From the NCBI RefSeq assembly GCF_009796865.1, contig NZ_CP047028.1, positions 310,001 to 374,000 on the forward strand: 64,000 bases of DNA, written 5' to 3'. Source of the stretch: Formosa sp. L2A11. GTDB taxonomy: Bacteria > Bacteroidota > Bacteroidia > Flavobacteriales > Flavobacteriaceae. The first letter of the stretch is position 1; each line of letters starts with the position of its first letter. The position numbers and the translations under genes are program-made. The notes below the pieces were generated by a model that saw only the letters and a program-made list of their open reading frames with translations, searched no databases and was not told the DNA's origin. Below are positions 49,909 to 59,332 of the stretch, piece by piece.

Positions 49909-52023
49909 ATGAACGACAAACAAATAATAAAACAATTAGAAAAAGAAATTGGTAAACAATTACCAATTATCAAACTAAAAAATGTAGGTAATTCAAGAGC
50001 AGGGTATTTCATTAATAATAAAGGACTTATTACTGGATTGAACCTTTGCAGGTTAGAATTAACAGAAATACCTTCAAATTTATTCAAACTAACCAATCTA
50101 ACTCAACTTAATATTGGTATAAATAACATTGAAAATGTTGAATTCTCATTTTCAGAATTAGATAAATTGAAAACAATAGGTATATATGACAATCAGATAA
50201 AAAAGTTTCCTTACCAATTACTGTCAATAAAATCAATTAAAAATTTATATATCCAAGAAAACAACATTGAATCTATTTCGAAAGAAGAATTAGAACTTTG
50301 TAAATTAGAACTATTTGATTTAAGTAAAAACCCCTTAAACATACCTCCTGAATTTCTAAAAAGAGGGACACCTACAAAAATTATCACCTATTTAAATTCA
50401 ATTGGAGAAGATAGTAAACCTTTCAATGAAGTTAAAGTAATACTTGTTGGAGACGGAGCTACAGGTAAAACTTCACTTGTAAATAGGCTTATAAACAAAA
50501 GATATAATTCTAGAGAACCACAAACACATGGAATTAAAATAAACTCTTGGGTTAGCGAGCCTACCGGAACTGAAGATATAATTAAATTTAACTTTTGGGA
50601 TTTTGGCGGTCAAGAGATAATGCATGCTACTCATCAATTTTTCATGTCCAAAAGGAGTATATACATTCTTGTCTTAAATGCAAGAGAAGAGCCAAATCCT
50701 GAATATTGGTTAAAAAGTATTGAAAGTTATGGAGGGAAATCGCCAATATTAGTAGTGGTAAACAAGATTGATGAAAACCCTTCTTTTGATTTAAACAGAA
50801 AATTTCTTTTAGAAAAATACCCAAGTATTCTTAATTTTTATAGGATATCGTGTTCAACTAATGAGGGAGTTCAAGAATTTTCAAAATCCCTTGTTGAATC
50901 TATAAATAATGTTCCTCATATTTCTAATGTCTGGTCAAATAATTGGTTTAATCTTAAGAACTCCTTAGAAAATATTTCAGCACCTTATATATCTTATGAT
51001 GAATACATCACTAAATGCAAAAAAGAAGGAATCAACGAGCAATCTGACCAACAAATAGTTTTAGAATTTTTAAATGATTTAGGAATTATTCTACATTTTA
51101 AAGATTATAGTTTAAATGATACTCACGTATTAGACCCACTATGGGTAACAGGTGGAGTTTATAGAATAATTAATTCAAAACTTCTTAATGACCAAGGTGG
51201 TATTATTGGATTTTCAGATTTAGAGAAAATTTTGAAAAAAAAGGATGATGACAAATTTATTTATCCTAAGTCAAAATTCAAATATCTTGTAGAACTAATG
51301 AAAAAATTTCAATTATGCTATGAAATTGAAAACCAAAAAATTCTAATTCCAGATTTATTACCAGTTCAAGAACCTGATTTCAATCTTGATTTAGATAATC
51401 AAATAAAGGTAATAATCGAATACGACTTCCTTCCTAAGTCAATACTACCTAGACTTATTGTTAATCTTCATATGGACATTAAAGATGGTAAAAGATGGAG
51501 AACTGGAGTTGTTCTATATGACAATAGATTTAACTCAAGTGCAATTGTCAAGGCTGACTATGAATCTAACATCATTACGGTTCAAACATTTGGAAATAAT
51601 AAAAGAGATTACCTTTCTGTTATCTTACATTTCTTAAGAAGTATAAATGCAAATTTTGAAAAGTTAACAGCAATTGAAAAAATACCGCTCCCTGACAATT
51701 CAGATTTAAGTATTAGTCTAAATCATCTTTATAAATTAGAAGAAATGGGTATAACAAAATATTTTCCAGACGGAGCAATTAAAGAATACAATGTAAAAGA
51801 ATTATTAGGCTCAGTAATCAACCAAAATTCAGCAGAAAAGGAACTAATGAACTTATTAGAAAAAGTTGCTAGTAAATTAGACAATACAGAATCTTTACTT
51901 GAGAAAGCAAATTCAATAGTACAATTACAACCGAACTTTTTTGGTCTTGGAGTTAATCTGAATGCGATAGTTGATAAATATCTTAAAAAGAAAAGTACTA
52001 CAGCTAACAATGGCTATAATTAA
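49909..52023 (+). CDS. Cassette 11: LRR-Roc-COR (Roco-type) GTPase
   Basis: A 704-residue protein from the ATG at 49909; a GTG six codons upstream is possible but would start inside the core. Leucine-rich repeats occupy about residues 40-155 (LNLCRLELTEIPSNLFKLTN and following). The Roc domain has Walker A VGDGATGKTSLVNRL near 180, WDFGGQEIMHATHQFF and VVNKID. COR and a C-terminal coiled region follow. Bacterial Roco proteins are large GTPase switches; in a defence-rich array an anti-phage sensor role is plausible. The last codons run through R'' (AGCTAAC) into the site, suggesting that the natural 3' end was lost. Confidence 0.82.
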   Translation: MNDKQIIKQLEKEIGKQLPIIKLKNVGNSRAGYFINNKGLITGLNLCRLELTEIPSNLFKLTNLTQLNIGINNIENVEFSFSELDKLKTIGIYDNQIKKFPYQLLSIKSIKNLYIQENNIESISKEELELCKLELFDLSKNPLNIPPEFLKRGTPTKIITYLNSIGEDSKPFNEVKVILVGDGATGKTSLVNRLINKRYNSREPQTHGIKINSWVSEPTGTEDIIKFNFWDFGGQEIMHATHQFFMSKRSIYILVLNAREEPNPEYWLKSIESYGGKSPILVVVNKIDENPSFDLNRKFLLEKYPSILNFYRISCSTNEGVQEFSKSLVESINNVPHISNVWSNNWFNLKNSLENISAPYISYDEYITKCKKEGINEQSDQQIVLEFLNDLGIILHFKDYSLNDTHVLDPLWVTGGVYRIINSKLLNDQGGIIGFSDLEKILKKKDDDKFIYPKSKFKYLVELMKKFQLCYEIENQKILIPDLLPVQEPDFNLDLDNQIKVIIEYDFLPKSILPRLIVNLHMDIKDGKRWRTGVVLYDNRFNSSAIVKADYESNIITVQTFGNNKRDYLSVILHFLRSINANFEKLTAIEKIPLPDNSDLSISLNHLYKLEEMGITKYFPDGAIKEYNVKELLGSVINQNSAEKELMNLLEKVASKLDNTESLLEKANSIVQLQPNFFGLGVNLNAIVDKYLKKKSTTANNGYN

Positions 52024-52197
52024 TACGGGTTTTGGTGCTTAACCAAAAGTGTAGTGCTTTTTAACTAAGTCTGCCAAATCTTTTTAATTTGGCTTTAAAA
52101 GAAAAAAGATAAAACAAAATAAAAAAATTTGGCTAAGTGCTTAATCGAAAGTTCACTACTTTTAATTCCCGTACTAACCATAGCCTCAACGTTGTGT
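52002..52197 (+). repeat. attC-like site 11 (atypical, subfamily D)
   Basis: A longer site (about 196 bp) without ACACCG. Outer arms GGCTAT (52012-52017) and ATAGCC (52180-52185), then TACGGG (52024-52029) and CCCGTA (52168-52173), pair perfectly. It ends CTCAACGTTGTGTGC. R'' AGCTAAC does not match the cassette 11 start (GTTGTGC) but would match a GTTAGCT cassette such as number 15. Confidence 0.7.
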
Positions 52198-52204
52198 GCA
52201 ATTA

Positions 52205-53527
52205 TGACCCGTCCTGAAATATGTATACACTAAACCAAATGTATATGTATAAAAATGATGGATATGTAAGACGTTACAGCGAAAGCTTTAAACTCAAAGT
52301 TCTTGATGAACTTGCTAAGGGAAACCACTCTAAAAGACAAGTAGGACTGCTCTATGGCGTCCAATCCAGTACCATTAACGAATGGATAAAAAAGTACAAT
52401 CGTAAAGATTTAATGAACACCCGTGTAATCGTGCAAACAGATGATGAACTTACCAAAATAAAAGCCCTCCAAAAAGAGCTTAAACAGCTAAAGGAACTTC
52501 TCATAAAGAAAGACCTCGATAAGCTTATTGATGATAGTTACCTCACTGTGGCTGCTAAGAAACTAGGCTATAAAGATGCTTTAGAACTCAAAAAAAAACT
52601 AAACATCTAGCACTAATGGAGACTTTAGACAATAATCCAAAAGAAAGACCTTATAGTATAGCAACAATCTGTAAGGGATATTTTCTAACTCGTGATGCGT
52701 TTTATAAATACAAAAAGCGATACGTCAAGCGAATAAATATTGAAAACCAGGTGTTGGAAATCGTTCATAAAAGAAGAAGGACTTTACCAAGAGAAGGCGC
52801 TCGAAAGTTGATGCGGTCCCTAAAAACGGACTTTAAAAAACACAACATCAAAATTGGTAGAGATCAATTGTTACGTGTCCTTAGAGATAATAATCTCTTG
52901 ATACGGAGAAAGAAATATTCGTCCAGAACAACAAACTCACATCATAGATTTTACAAATACGATAATAGCATTAAAGATGTAGAAATAGTTAGATGCAACC
53001 AAGTGTGGGCTGCAGATATAACTTACATCAGAACTATTAAAGGATTTTGTTATCTAGCACTCTTAACAGATATGTATTCACGTAAAATCGTAGGATATGA
53101 CCTAAGTGACAGCTTAGAGCTAACCGGTTGTGTTAGGGCACTTAAAAAGGCAATCTATCATAACAAAGGACTCAAGAATCTAACCCACCACTCAGACAGA
53201 GGAATACAATATTGCAGCAATGTATACACCAACGAGTTAAAGCGAAAAAAGATAGCAATAAGCATGACAGAAGAAAATCATTGTTATGAAAATGCCCTAG
53301 CAGAGCGGGTAAATGGAATTTTAAAAGATGAATTTTAAAAGATGAATTTTACCTAGACCAGACCTTTGCCAGCGTAGAAGATGCAAAAAGAGCAACTAAA
53401 AATGCAATCAAATTATATAACTCTAAAAGATTACATTTATCTTTAGACTATAAAACACCTAATAACGTGCACCAAAATGCAGCTTAATTTTAATCAATAA
53501 CCTGTAGACGTATTTTAGGACGAGACA
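52205..53527 (+). mobile_element. IS3-family element, copy 2 (diverged, OrfB broken), at the start of cassette 12
   Basis: A 1323-bp element with ends TGACCCGTCCTGAAATATG and GTATTTTAGGACGAGACA. It is related to copies 1 and 3 but clearly diverged along its length, so it is a separate lineage. It too starts 14 bp after the cassette core G, with TTA on both sides. Confidence 0.82.
52245..53487 (+). pseudogene. IS3-family transposase OrfAB, OrfB interrupted by a 14-bp duplication
   Basis: OrfA (52245-52610) is open with the same A-run slippage site as in copy 1. OrfB (52616-53338) stops early because TTTTAAAAGATGAA is repeated in tandem (53319-53346); the remainder (YLDQTFASVEDAKRATKNAI) continues in another frame. 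The final Glu region is present before the break, but the C-terminus is lost. Confidence 0.85.
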
Positions 53528-53549
53528 TTAAAAAAAATCGAGATAAAAA

Positions 53550-54350
53550 ATGAAAATATTTATAAGTTGGTCAGGAGAACAAAGTAGATTTATAGCCAAA
53601 CTATTAAGTGAATGGATTGAACAAGTTATCCAAGTAGCAGAACCTTGGATTTCAACCGACATAGAGAAAGGTAAAAGGTGGAATGCTGAAATTGCAGGAA
53701 AACTTGAAGAGTCAAAAGTTGGAATTTTTATAATGACACCATCAAATTTATCTTCTGAATGGGTTCATTTTGAGGCTGGTGCTATATCAAAAACTCAAGA
53801 CGCCTATGTTTGTACACTTTTATATAAAGTTCATACAACTGACGTTTCTTCAGCACTTTCACAATTTCAAGCGACTAGACTAGAAAAAGAGGAAATGCTG
53901 ACATTATTAAAGCAGATAAATAACCAGATAGGAAAAACTGGTGCAAAATCTTTAAAAGAAAAACAAATTGAAAATATATTTGAATCTTTATGGCCTGAAT
54001 TTGAGGGAAAATTAAAATCAGTTCCTGAAAGCGAAAATGAACCTGAAATTAGAACTGAAAAAGAATTGATGGAAGAGTCCTTGAATATTTTGAGATATTT
54101 AAAGAATACAGCTGAAAATGGCAATGGGACAACTGTAAGTGAAAGTGATATGGATGAAATTGTAGATTGGTGGATTGAAAAATATGCAAGCACAAATAAA
54201 CTTGACCTTACCAGTTACGATTTAAGAAAAAAAGAAAGTGAAATTTATGATTTTATGATGAAATTCCCAGAAATCAAAAAAATATTTACATCATCGAGTC
54301 AATTAAAAAACAGAATAATAAGCCGAACAGATAAATTATTACCATTCTAA
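53550..54350 (+). CDS. Cassette 12: TIR-domain protein
   Basis: A 266-residue soluble protein. Residues 1-120 form a TIR-like domain: MKIFISWSGEQSRFIAKLLS, PWISTDIEKGKRWNAEIAGK, KVGIFIMTPSNLSSEWVHFE with the candidate catalytic Glu75 in HFEAGA. The remainder is helical and may sense a signal. Bacterial TIR domains typically degrade NAD+ or make a cyclic ADP-ribose signal during phage infection; that is family knowledge, not shown here. Confidence 0.82.
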   Translation: MKIFISWSGEQSRFIAKLLSEWIEQVIQVAEPWISTDIEKGKRWNAEIAGKLEESKVGIFIMTPSNLSSEWVHFEAGAISKTQDAYVCTLLYKVHTTDVSSALSQFQATRLEKEEMLTLLKQINNQIGKTGAKSLKEKQIENIFESLWPEFEGKLKSVPESENEPEIRTEKELMEESLNILRYLKNTAENGNGTTVSESDMDEIVDWWIEKYASTNKLDLTSYDLRKKESEIYDFMMKFPEIKKIFTSSSQLKNRIISRTDKLLPF

Positions 54351-54848
54351 AATAACTGCACACAATAACTAAGTATTCGGCTCGCCGATAGGCCAGAGCT
54401 GAATATTGTGTTGACGAAGTCGGCAGAAGATGTCTCTTATGGGGAAAACGATGTGTTTAGGGAAGGATGCTTTGGTAATCGATTGTAGTTTACATGTTTA
54501 AACTACGCTGATCAGTCTTTATTTGGAAGAGATTGTTTCTTTTTTCGGTAACACTTAATATAATTTCACTTTATAATGGCTTAAATTTTAAGTTTAGCCA
54601 TTGAGAGGTCTGTCCGCGCTTGCAGATTGTTTTTTTTAATTGACCTTATTTAATTTTTTATCTCTTAATAATACCCTCCAATTTTCGGGAGGACCACGAT
54701 CGTTAAATAGTAGTATGGTATGTAGTTTTCCTTTTTTACAAACGGGACAACGACGGTGTAAAACAGGTTCGACTGTTTTAATACTCACTATCTTTTTACA
54801 AGCCAGTTCGGCTTGTAGTCTCGGTAATCTCTTTTTTCCAGCTGCTGC

Positions 54849-55772
54849 TTAAAATACCGTAATGCCGTATGCGTGTAAAGCCTTGGGTAAAATATGCAAA
54901 GCAAAGCGTCTAACAAATTCTTCACTGGACAAAGTCAACTTTATCTTTTTAGCTTGGTGCCGGTAATCTTTCGCGGTAAAAGTCACCGTTTTATTTTCAC
55001 GATCTACAGCAATAATACGATGGTTACTTATTGCAATTTTATGCGTGTATCTGCCTAGATATTCAATAACATATTTTGGACTTCTAAAAGATTGTTTCGC
55101 ATAGATCACCCATTTTTTACTGTACACTGTATTATAAACTTTCTTTGGGATTTTTACTTCACTTTTCCTAAGTTCAGAGATAAATTTAGCCTTAAACACC
55201 TTGCTCATAGATTTTACATTGAATAGATATTTACCTTTATTTTTTGCACTTTTCCATGTCCCTGATTTACGCCATCCACCGCCAGGAACAATACAATGCA
55301 AGTGCGGATGTAGGCTCATGTTTTGTCCCCAGGTATGAAGTATAGCAATCATACCCAGTTTAGCGCCCAAGTGTTTGGGGTTGTCTCCAAACTGTTGCAG
55401 GGTTTGCCATGCGGTTCTAAATAAACTGCTATAAATTACTTTACCATGACTCAGAGCGTAGGTATTAAACTCACTTGGAAGCGTAAAAACGATATGAAAA
55501 TAAGGCACATTTAATAGTTCGCCTTCTCTGGCTTTTATCCACTGTTCACGTTTGTGTCCCTGGCATGTTGGGCAATGTCTATTTCTGCAACTGTTATAAC
55601 TAATGTGTAAGGCTTGGCAACAATCGCATTTATCAATATGGCCACCCATAGCTTTGGTGCGACACCTTCTTATGGCTTGTAACCCACGGTAATGCCAAGA
55701 GGTCAGACTCAATGTTTTGAGCTGTAGCTGTTCCATTTCTAAAATGTCAGCTACTTTATGTTTACAAAACAT
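54849..55772 (-). pseudogene. IS91-like transposase, C-terminus lost
   Basis: Open for 307 residues including the zinc ribbon and HUH motif, but a one-base loss near 54887 (CCTTGGG versus CCTTTGGG in copy 2) and another short change near 54827 remove the C-terminal zinc finger. Confidence 0.82.
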
Positions 55773-56534
55773 TAATCGTAAAGTTTATCCAAGGGAGAAA
55801 ATTTGGAACCACTAGGCAAATTGGCAACATGAAGATACGTGAGTGTCATCTCGATATGTGCATGTCCAAGAAGTTCCTTTAAACTGACGATATCAACACC
55901 ATACTCTAATAAATGTGTAGCAAACGTGTGCCGTAAAGTATGGGCAGTTATCTGTTTAGAACTCCCTATTTTACTTCTGTTTTCTTTAATAATCCAGCGT
56001 ATACCGTTGGTGGTTAATCCGAGTGATTCTCCAGATTTAGAGACTTGGCTATTAAAAAGATGTCCCTGAGGGTTTTCTGTTGTGATGTATTTTTTAATCC
56101 CCTAATCAGAAGCGGACTCAAAGGCACATAGCGATCTATTTTCCTTTTTTCTTAGGAATAAACACGGTTTTACGCTCAAAATCGAGATCAGATAATTTAA
56201 CAGCGCAGAGTTCGTAGCTACGCAGTCCACAACCGTAAAGCATACCTATTATCAAACGATGCTTAAGATATTTAGGCGCTTTTAAAAGGCGCTTAACTTC
56301 CTCTTTATTTAGAACACATGGTAGTTTAATATCTCTTTTAATTTGAGGAAGCAGCACACGTTTGGCTTCCATGCCCATCACTTTGTAGGCTGCTCTGAGT
56401 CCGAAAATGGTGTGTTTAAAGAAACTCTCGGAAGGTGTTTTGTGAAGTTTTTGGCAGTGGTAAAGATAGTTCTGAACGTGTTCTACCGATAGTTTTTCAG
56501 GACTTCGGTTGTAATGCAAAGCTAAGTGTGCCAA
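55772..56534 (-). pseudogene. Tyrosine recombinase of IS91-like copy 3, broken
   Basis: The N-terminal 132 residues (56534-56136) are open; missing bases near 56094 and 56138-56145 put the catalytic HTLRHTFATHLL half out of frame. Confidence 0.82.
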
Positions 56535-56784
56535 GCACCGGAGATAGTTGTTTAAAGTGCTTTTGGCTTTGCCATTAATAGAGAAACTCTGTTCGAGTTT
56601 GGTTTGAAGATGACTGAAATCCTTTACATCTGAAAAGGCGCGTTCAGCAATGGTTTTACTTTTTTTTAAACATAATAATAGATTTAAAATTTACCCATAA
56701 GTTAATAAATCTATTACTTTTACAAAAGAATAACTTATTCTGAATCAGTCAGGAGGGCTTCCGACCGATAGGGAGGATTCGTTC

Positions 56785-56897
56785 AACACCGTGTATAATT
56801 AATTGCTTGGGCAAGTGCTTATCTGGAAAATTCCTTCGGAATTTTCTCGCGTTAGTTTTTGTTTACTAAATTAGTTGCTTAACCACGCAACTAACCA
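56785..56897 (+). repeat. attC-like site 12 (subfamily C), middle part
   Basis: Starts AACACCGTGTATAATTAATT, has the central hairpin GGAAAATTCCTTCGGAATTTTC and stops at CGCAACTAACCA, where the IS110 entered. The last part (TACACAATCACGTTGCC) is at 58130-58146. R'' is at 54357-54365. Thus one site holds two different elements. Confidence 0.82.
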
Positions 56898-56924
56898 AGA
56901 ACTGTGTTAATAAACAAGTATTTA

Positions 56925-57905
56925 TTAGTTTAATTTCACTAAAACACTTCTATAATTCTTATCATATATCAACCCTGATTTTGCCAAGGCAAATGCCTGT
57001 TTTAAAAGCTTATTACAGACAGCTATTAATGCCACTTTTTTACTTTTCCCTTTTGCTACAATTCTATCGAATATTTCTTTACACGCTTTATTATATTTCT
57101 TAGCGGATAGACTACACATAAATAAGGTTTTCCTCAATCGTCTATTTCCCATTTTACTTATCCTTGATCTAGATCTTATACTACTTCCTGATTGTCTAAT
57201 CATAGGTGTTAAACCCGCAAAAGAACAAAGCTCTGAGGATTTATTAAAACGTTCAAATCCTCCGGTTAAAACGATCAATAACACACTTGACTTTCTCCCT
57301 ATTCCAGGAATACTCTCAACCCTAGTAAGTAAATCTTGATTATCTAGTTTTACTAGCTCTAGTAATGAGTCTTCGAGCTTATCTATTTCATTTTTCAAGT
57401 GTTTTAAACTTCTTTTTAAGGACCGTATCACTTTTGAACATGGAGATCCCATTGACTCCTCTGTTTGTAACTTATTTTTAAGTGCTGTTGTTTGTTTAGT
57501 ATACAAGTTGGTTAGGCTTATTATTTGATAACAAGCTATTTGAGTTTCACTTTGGCCTTTCCATAAACGAAGTTCAACCCCAGAGTTTACAGCATACTCA
57601 TAAATCATTTGAGAGTCTCTTTTGTCTGTTTTTATTTTTGTTAATCGCATTTGTATAAAGCGTTTTATGGACAAAGGATTCTCTACACTTACAGCTATTC
57701 CTTTTTCTTCTAAATAATAGCACAAACGTAAATGATAAACTCCCGTAGATTCCATTACACAATGAGAAAACTCATTAGTTAAACGCAATAACTTTTTAAA
57801 GCCTGATAAGTCATTCTTAAATTGATGATGATTACCATCTGCTCCACTAACATCAAAGACATCCTTACTGATATCTATTCCGAAATAATTTGTATTTTTA
57901 ATCAT
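56925..57905 (-). CDS. IS110-family RNA-guided transposase/recombinase
   Basis: A 326-residue protein. The N-terminal DEDD RuvC-like domain shows YFGIDISKDVFDVSG, CVMESTGVYHL and KTDKRDSQMIYEYA. The C-terminal Tnp domain has RVESIPGIGRKSSVLLIV, FAGLTPMIRQSGSSIRSRS with the candidate catalytic Ser, and MGNRRLRKTLFM. The length and motif order are normal and no disruption is seen. Confidence 0.9.
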   Translation of the reverse strand: MIKNTNYFGIDISKDVFDVSGADGNHHQFKNDLSGFKKLLRLTNEFSHCVMESTGVYHLRLCYYLEEKGIAVSVENPLSIKRFIQMRLTKIKTDKRDSQMIYEYAVNSGVELRLWKGQSETQIACYQIISLTNLYTKQTTALKNKLQTEESMGSPCSKVIRSLKRSLKHLKNEIDKLEDSLLELVKLDNQDLLTRVESIPGIGRKSSVLLIVLTGGFERFNKSSELCSFAGLTPMIRQSGSSIRSRSRISKMGNRRLRKTLFMCSLSAKKYNKACKEIFDRIVAKGKSKKVALIAVCNKLLKQAFALAKSGLIYDKNYRSVLVKLN

Positions 57906-57934
57906 GTATATGAAATTTACGAAAGAAGTAGTCT

Positions 57935-58070
57935 ACTAGCTTTTCTGCATCTTAAAAACGAGATCTAAAGTCTCACAGAACTGTTCGAAATAATAGTAGA
58001 AAAGAGAGGGGATTGTCATGAAAAACGAGATCGCAGTCTCAATACACAAAATAACCTTAATCCTCTCTTT
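57935..58070 (-). ncRNA. Candidate IS110 bridge RNA
   Basis: Two related stem-loops lie upstream of the transposase. Loop 1 (stem TTTTCT 57941-57946 / AGAAAA 57998-58003) has an inner GAGATCTAAAGTCTC hairpin flanked by ATCTTAA (57949-57955), the complement of the right IS end TTAAGAT, and AGAACTGT (57977-57984), identical to the left IS end. Loop 2 (stem AGAGAGG... 58003-58014 / AATCCTCTCT 58059-58068) has an inner GAGATCGCAGTCTC hairpin and ATACACAA (58042-58049), identical to the attC target. The other half of the target guide is not obvious. Shown on the minus strand with the transposase. Confidence 0.6.
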
Positions 58071-58182
58071 TTATTCTTTCTGATTTGACACTTAATTTAT
58101 AACTTATATTTGATAAGGCTAACTTAAGATACACAATCACGTTGCCATTCATTGGCGAAACGAACTAAAACTAAAAAAACAA

Positions 58183-58434
58183 ATGAATAAAATAAAACTG
58201 ACTTCAATTTTTTTGCTATTATTCTCTTTAGAATGTTTTAGCCAACAAACCGGGAATAATGGAATAACACAAACTGCTGTTAAAAACGGAATTGGAATTG
58301 GAAGCGCAATTGCTATTGTGGTTTCTTGGGACAGAAATAAATCAATTCTTTATGCATTATTACACGGAATTTTGGGCTGGCTTTATGTTATCTATTTTGT
58401 AATAGTCCGTGAAAGTGAGGAAAAGAATAAATAA
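58183..58434 (+). CDS. Cassette 13: small membrane protein with signal sequence
   Basis: An 83-residue protein with an N-terminal signal or helix (MNKIKLTSIFLLLFSLECFS), a Gly/Ala-rich segment (NGIGIGSAIAIVVSWD) and a second helix (ALLHGILGWLYVIYFVIV) before a charged tail. The leader GTTGCCATTCATTGG and the 160-bp non-coding tail resemble cassettes 1 and 6. Function unknown. Confidence 0.6.
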   Translation: MNKIKLTSIFLLLFSLECFSQQTGNNGITQTAVKNGIGIGSAIAIVVSWDRNKSILYALLHGILGWLYVIYFVIVRESEEKNK

Positions 58435-58602
58435 TCAAAAACCTAATTGAATGCTGAATTTAGCAAGTTTCGGAATTGCGCACTCAATCGGAATTGAAAA
58501 ATATTGCGGAGTAAAACGCTGACTGAATTTACTCAATCGCTGAAAAGTGGAAAACGGAATTTAATCGGATAATTTGAACTCTGAAAAAACAACGAAATGG
58601 CA

Positions 58603-59198
58603 ATCGAGTGGATGGCTCCGCCATCAAATGACGGAGTGCACCCCTCACACCACCGTACGTACGGGTCTCGTATACGGCGGTTCGTAAATCATCACACCAA
58701 AGCTCTTTTCACCCTTGGCACTATCTTCTAGTTTAAGCATAGGCTACCACTAGGGCTCCTATGCGAATTTTGAAGAGAATTACGTTCAGTCCTTCCCTAC
58801 TTGTGAGTCCATCGGAGGTATTGCCTCTGCTCGTTTCCTGTAAGTACTATGACCTCTGCTGACTTCTCCAAATAACCAACTCGTAGTTTTGGAGACCTCC
58901 CCAGGTAATGACATCTTCTTTCCCTCAATTCCTGCCGTATCTACATACTTACCCTTTTGTTAATCTTGGGGCGTTACAATGATGTGGTTGCTTACCCGAG
59001 TAAATATGCCTCTGTATACGATTTCTGTTCGTCAGTACCGAGTTTTGTAGTTCCGCTTCCTTCAGATAAAACCTCACGATTTTCACCCTTGCGACTTACT
59101 AATGCTTCAGAACGTTACTCCTGCGCATAAGGGACTTGCACCCTATAGATTAATTATTTACCTTTCGGTAAATCAAAAGATGCCCATGCTGGGCACAC
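58603..59198 (-). mobile_element. Group II intron 4, RT-less (596 bp), in attC-like site 13
   Basis: The ribozyme ends of the intron family (GTGTGCCC...CTCGAT) with the RT gene absent; domain IV is reduced to a short region near 58690. It lies between TGGCA and ACACCG. It must use an RT in trans, most simply that of intron 2. Confidence 0.85.
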
Positions 59199-59325
59199 AC
59201 ACCGTATAAAAATAATTGCGGTTTAGTGCTTAATCAAAGGGCGTTGCGTGTTTGTAACGTCTGATTTTCCTTCGGAAAATCCTCGCATACAAACCCGCAA
59301 CTATTCTTATACATCAACGTTGTAC
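59199..59325 (+). repeat. attC-like site 13 (subfamily A), right part
   Basis: Starts ACACCGTATAAAAATAATTG, with the central GATTTTCCTTCGGAAAATC hairpin, and ends TTATACATCAACGTTGTAC. R'' (TGGCA, 58598-58602) matches the cassette 13 start GTTGCCA. Confidence 0.85.
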
Positions 59326-59332
59326 ATAATTA

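Larger units (their letters stand above)
54366..56784 (-). mobile_element. IS91-like element with tyrosine recombinase, copy 3 (decayed), in attC-like site 12
   Basis: Same ends as copies 1 and 2 (TAACTAAG, GATTCGTTC), lying after R'' bases TGCACACAA of cassette 12 and before CACCG. It is the third independent insertion at this position, as the flanking cassettes differ. Confidence 0.8.
56898..58129 (-). mobile_element. IS110-family element in attC-like site 12
   Basis: About 1.23 kb, between CTAACCA and TACACAATC of the site, without long inverted repeats or a clear duplication, as is usual for the family. The long non-coding part is upstream of the transposase (57906-58129), the IS110 rather than the IS1111 layout. 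It is oriented opposite to the cassette genes. Confidence 0.82.
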
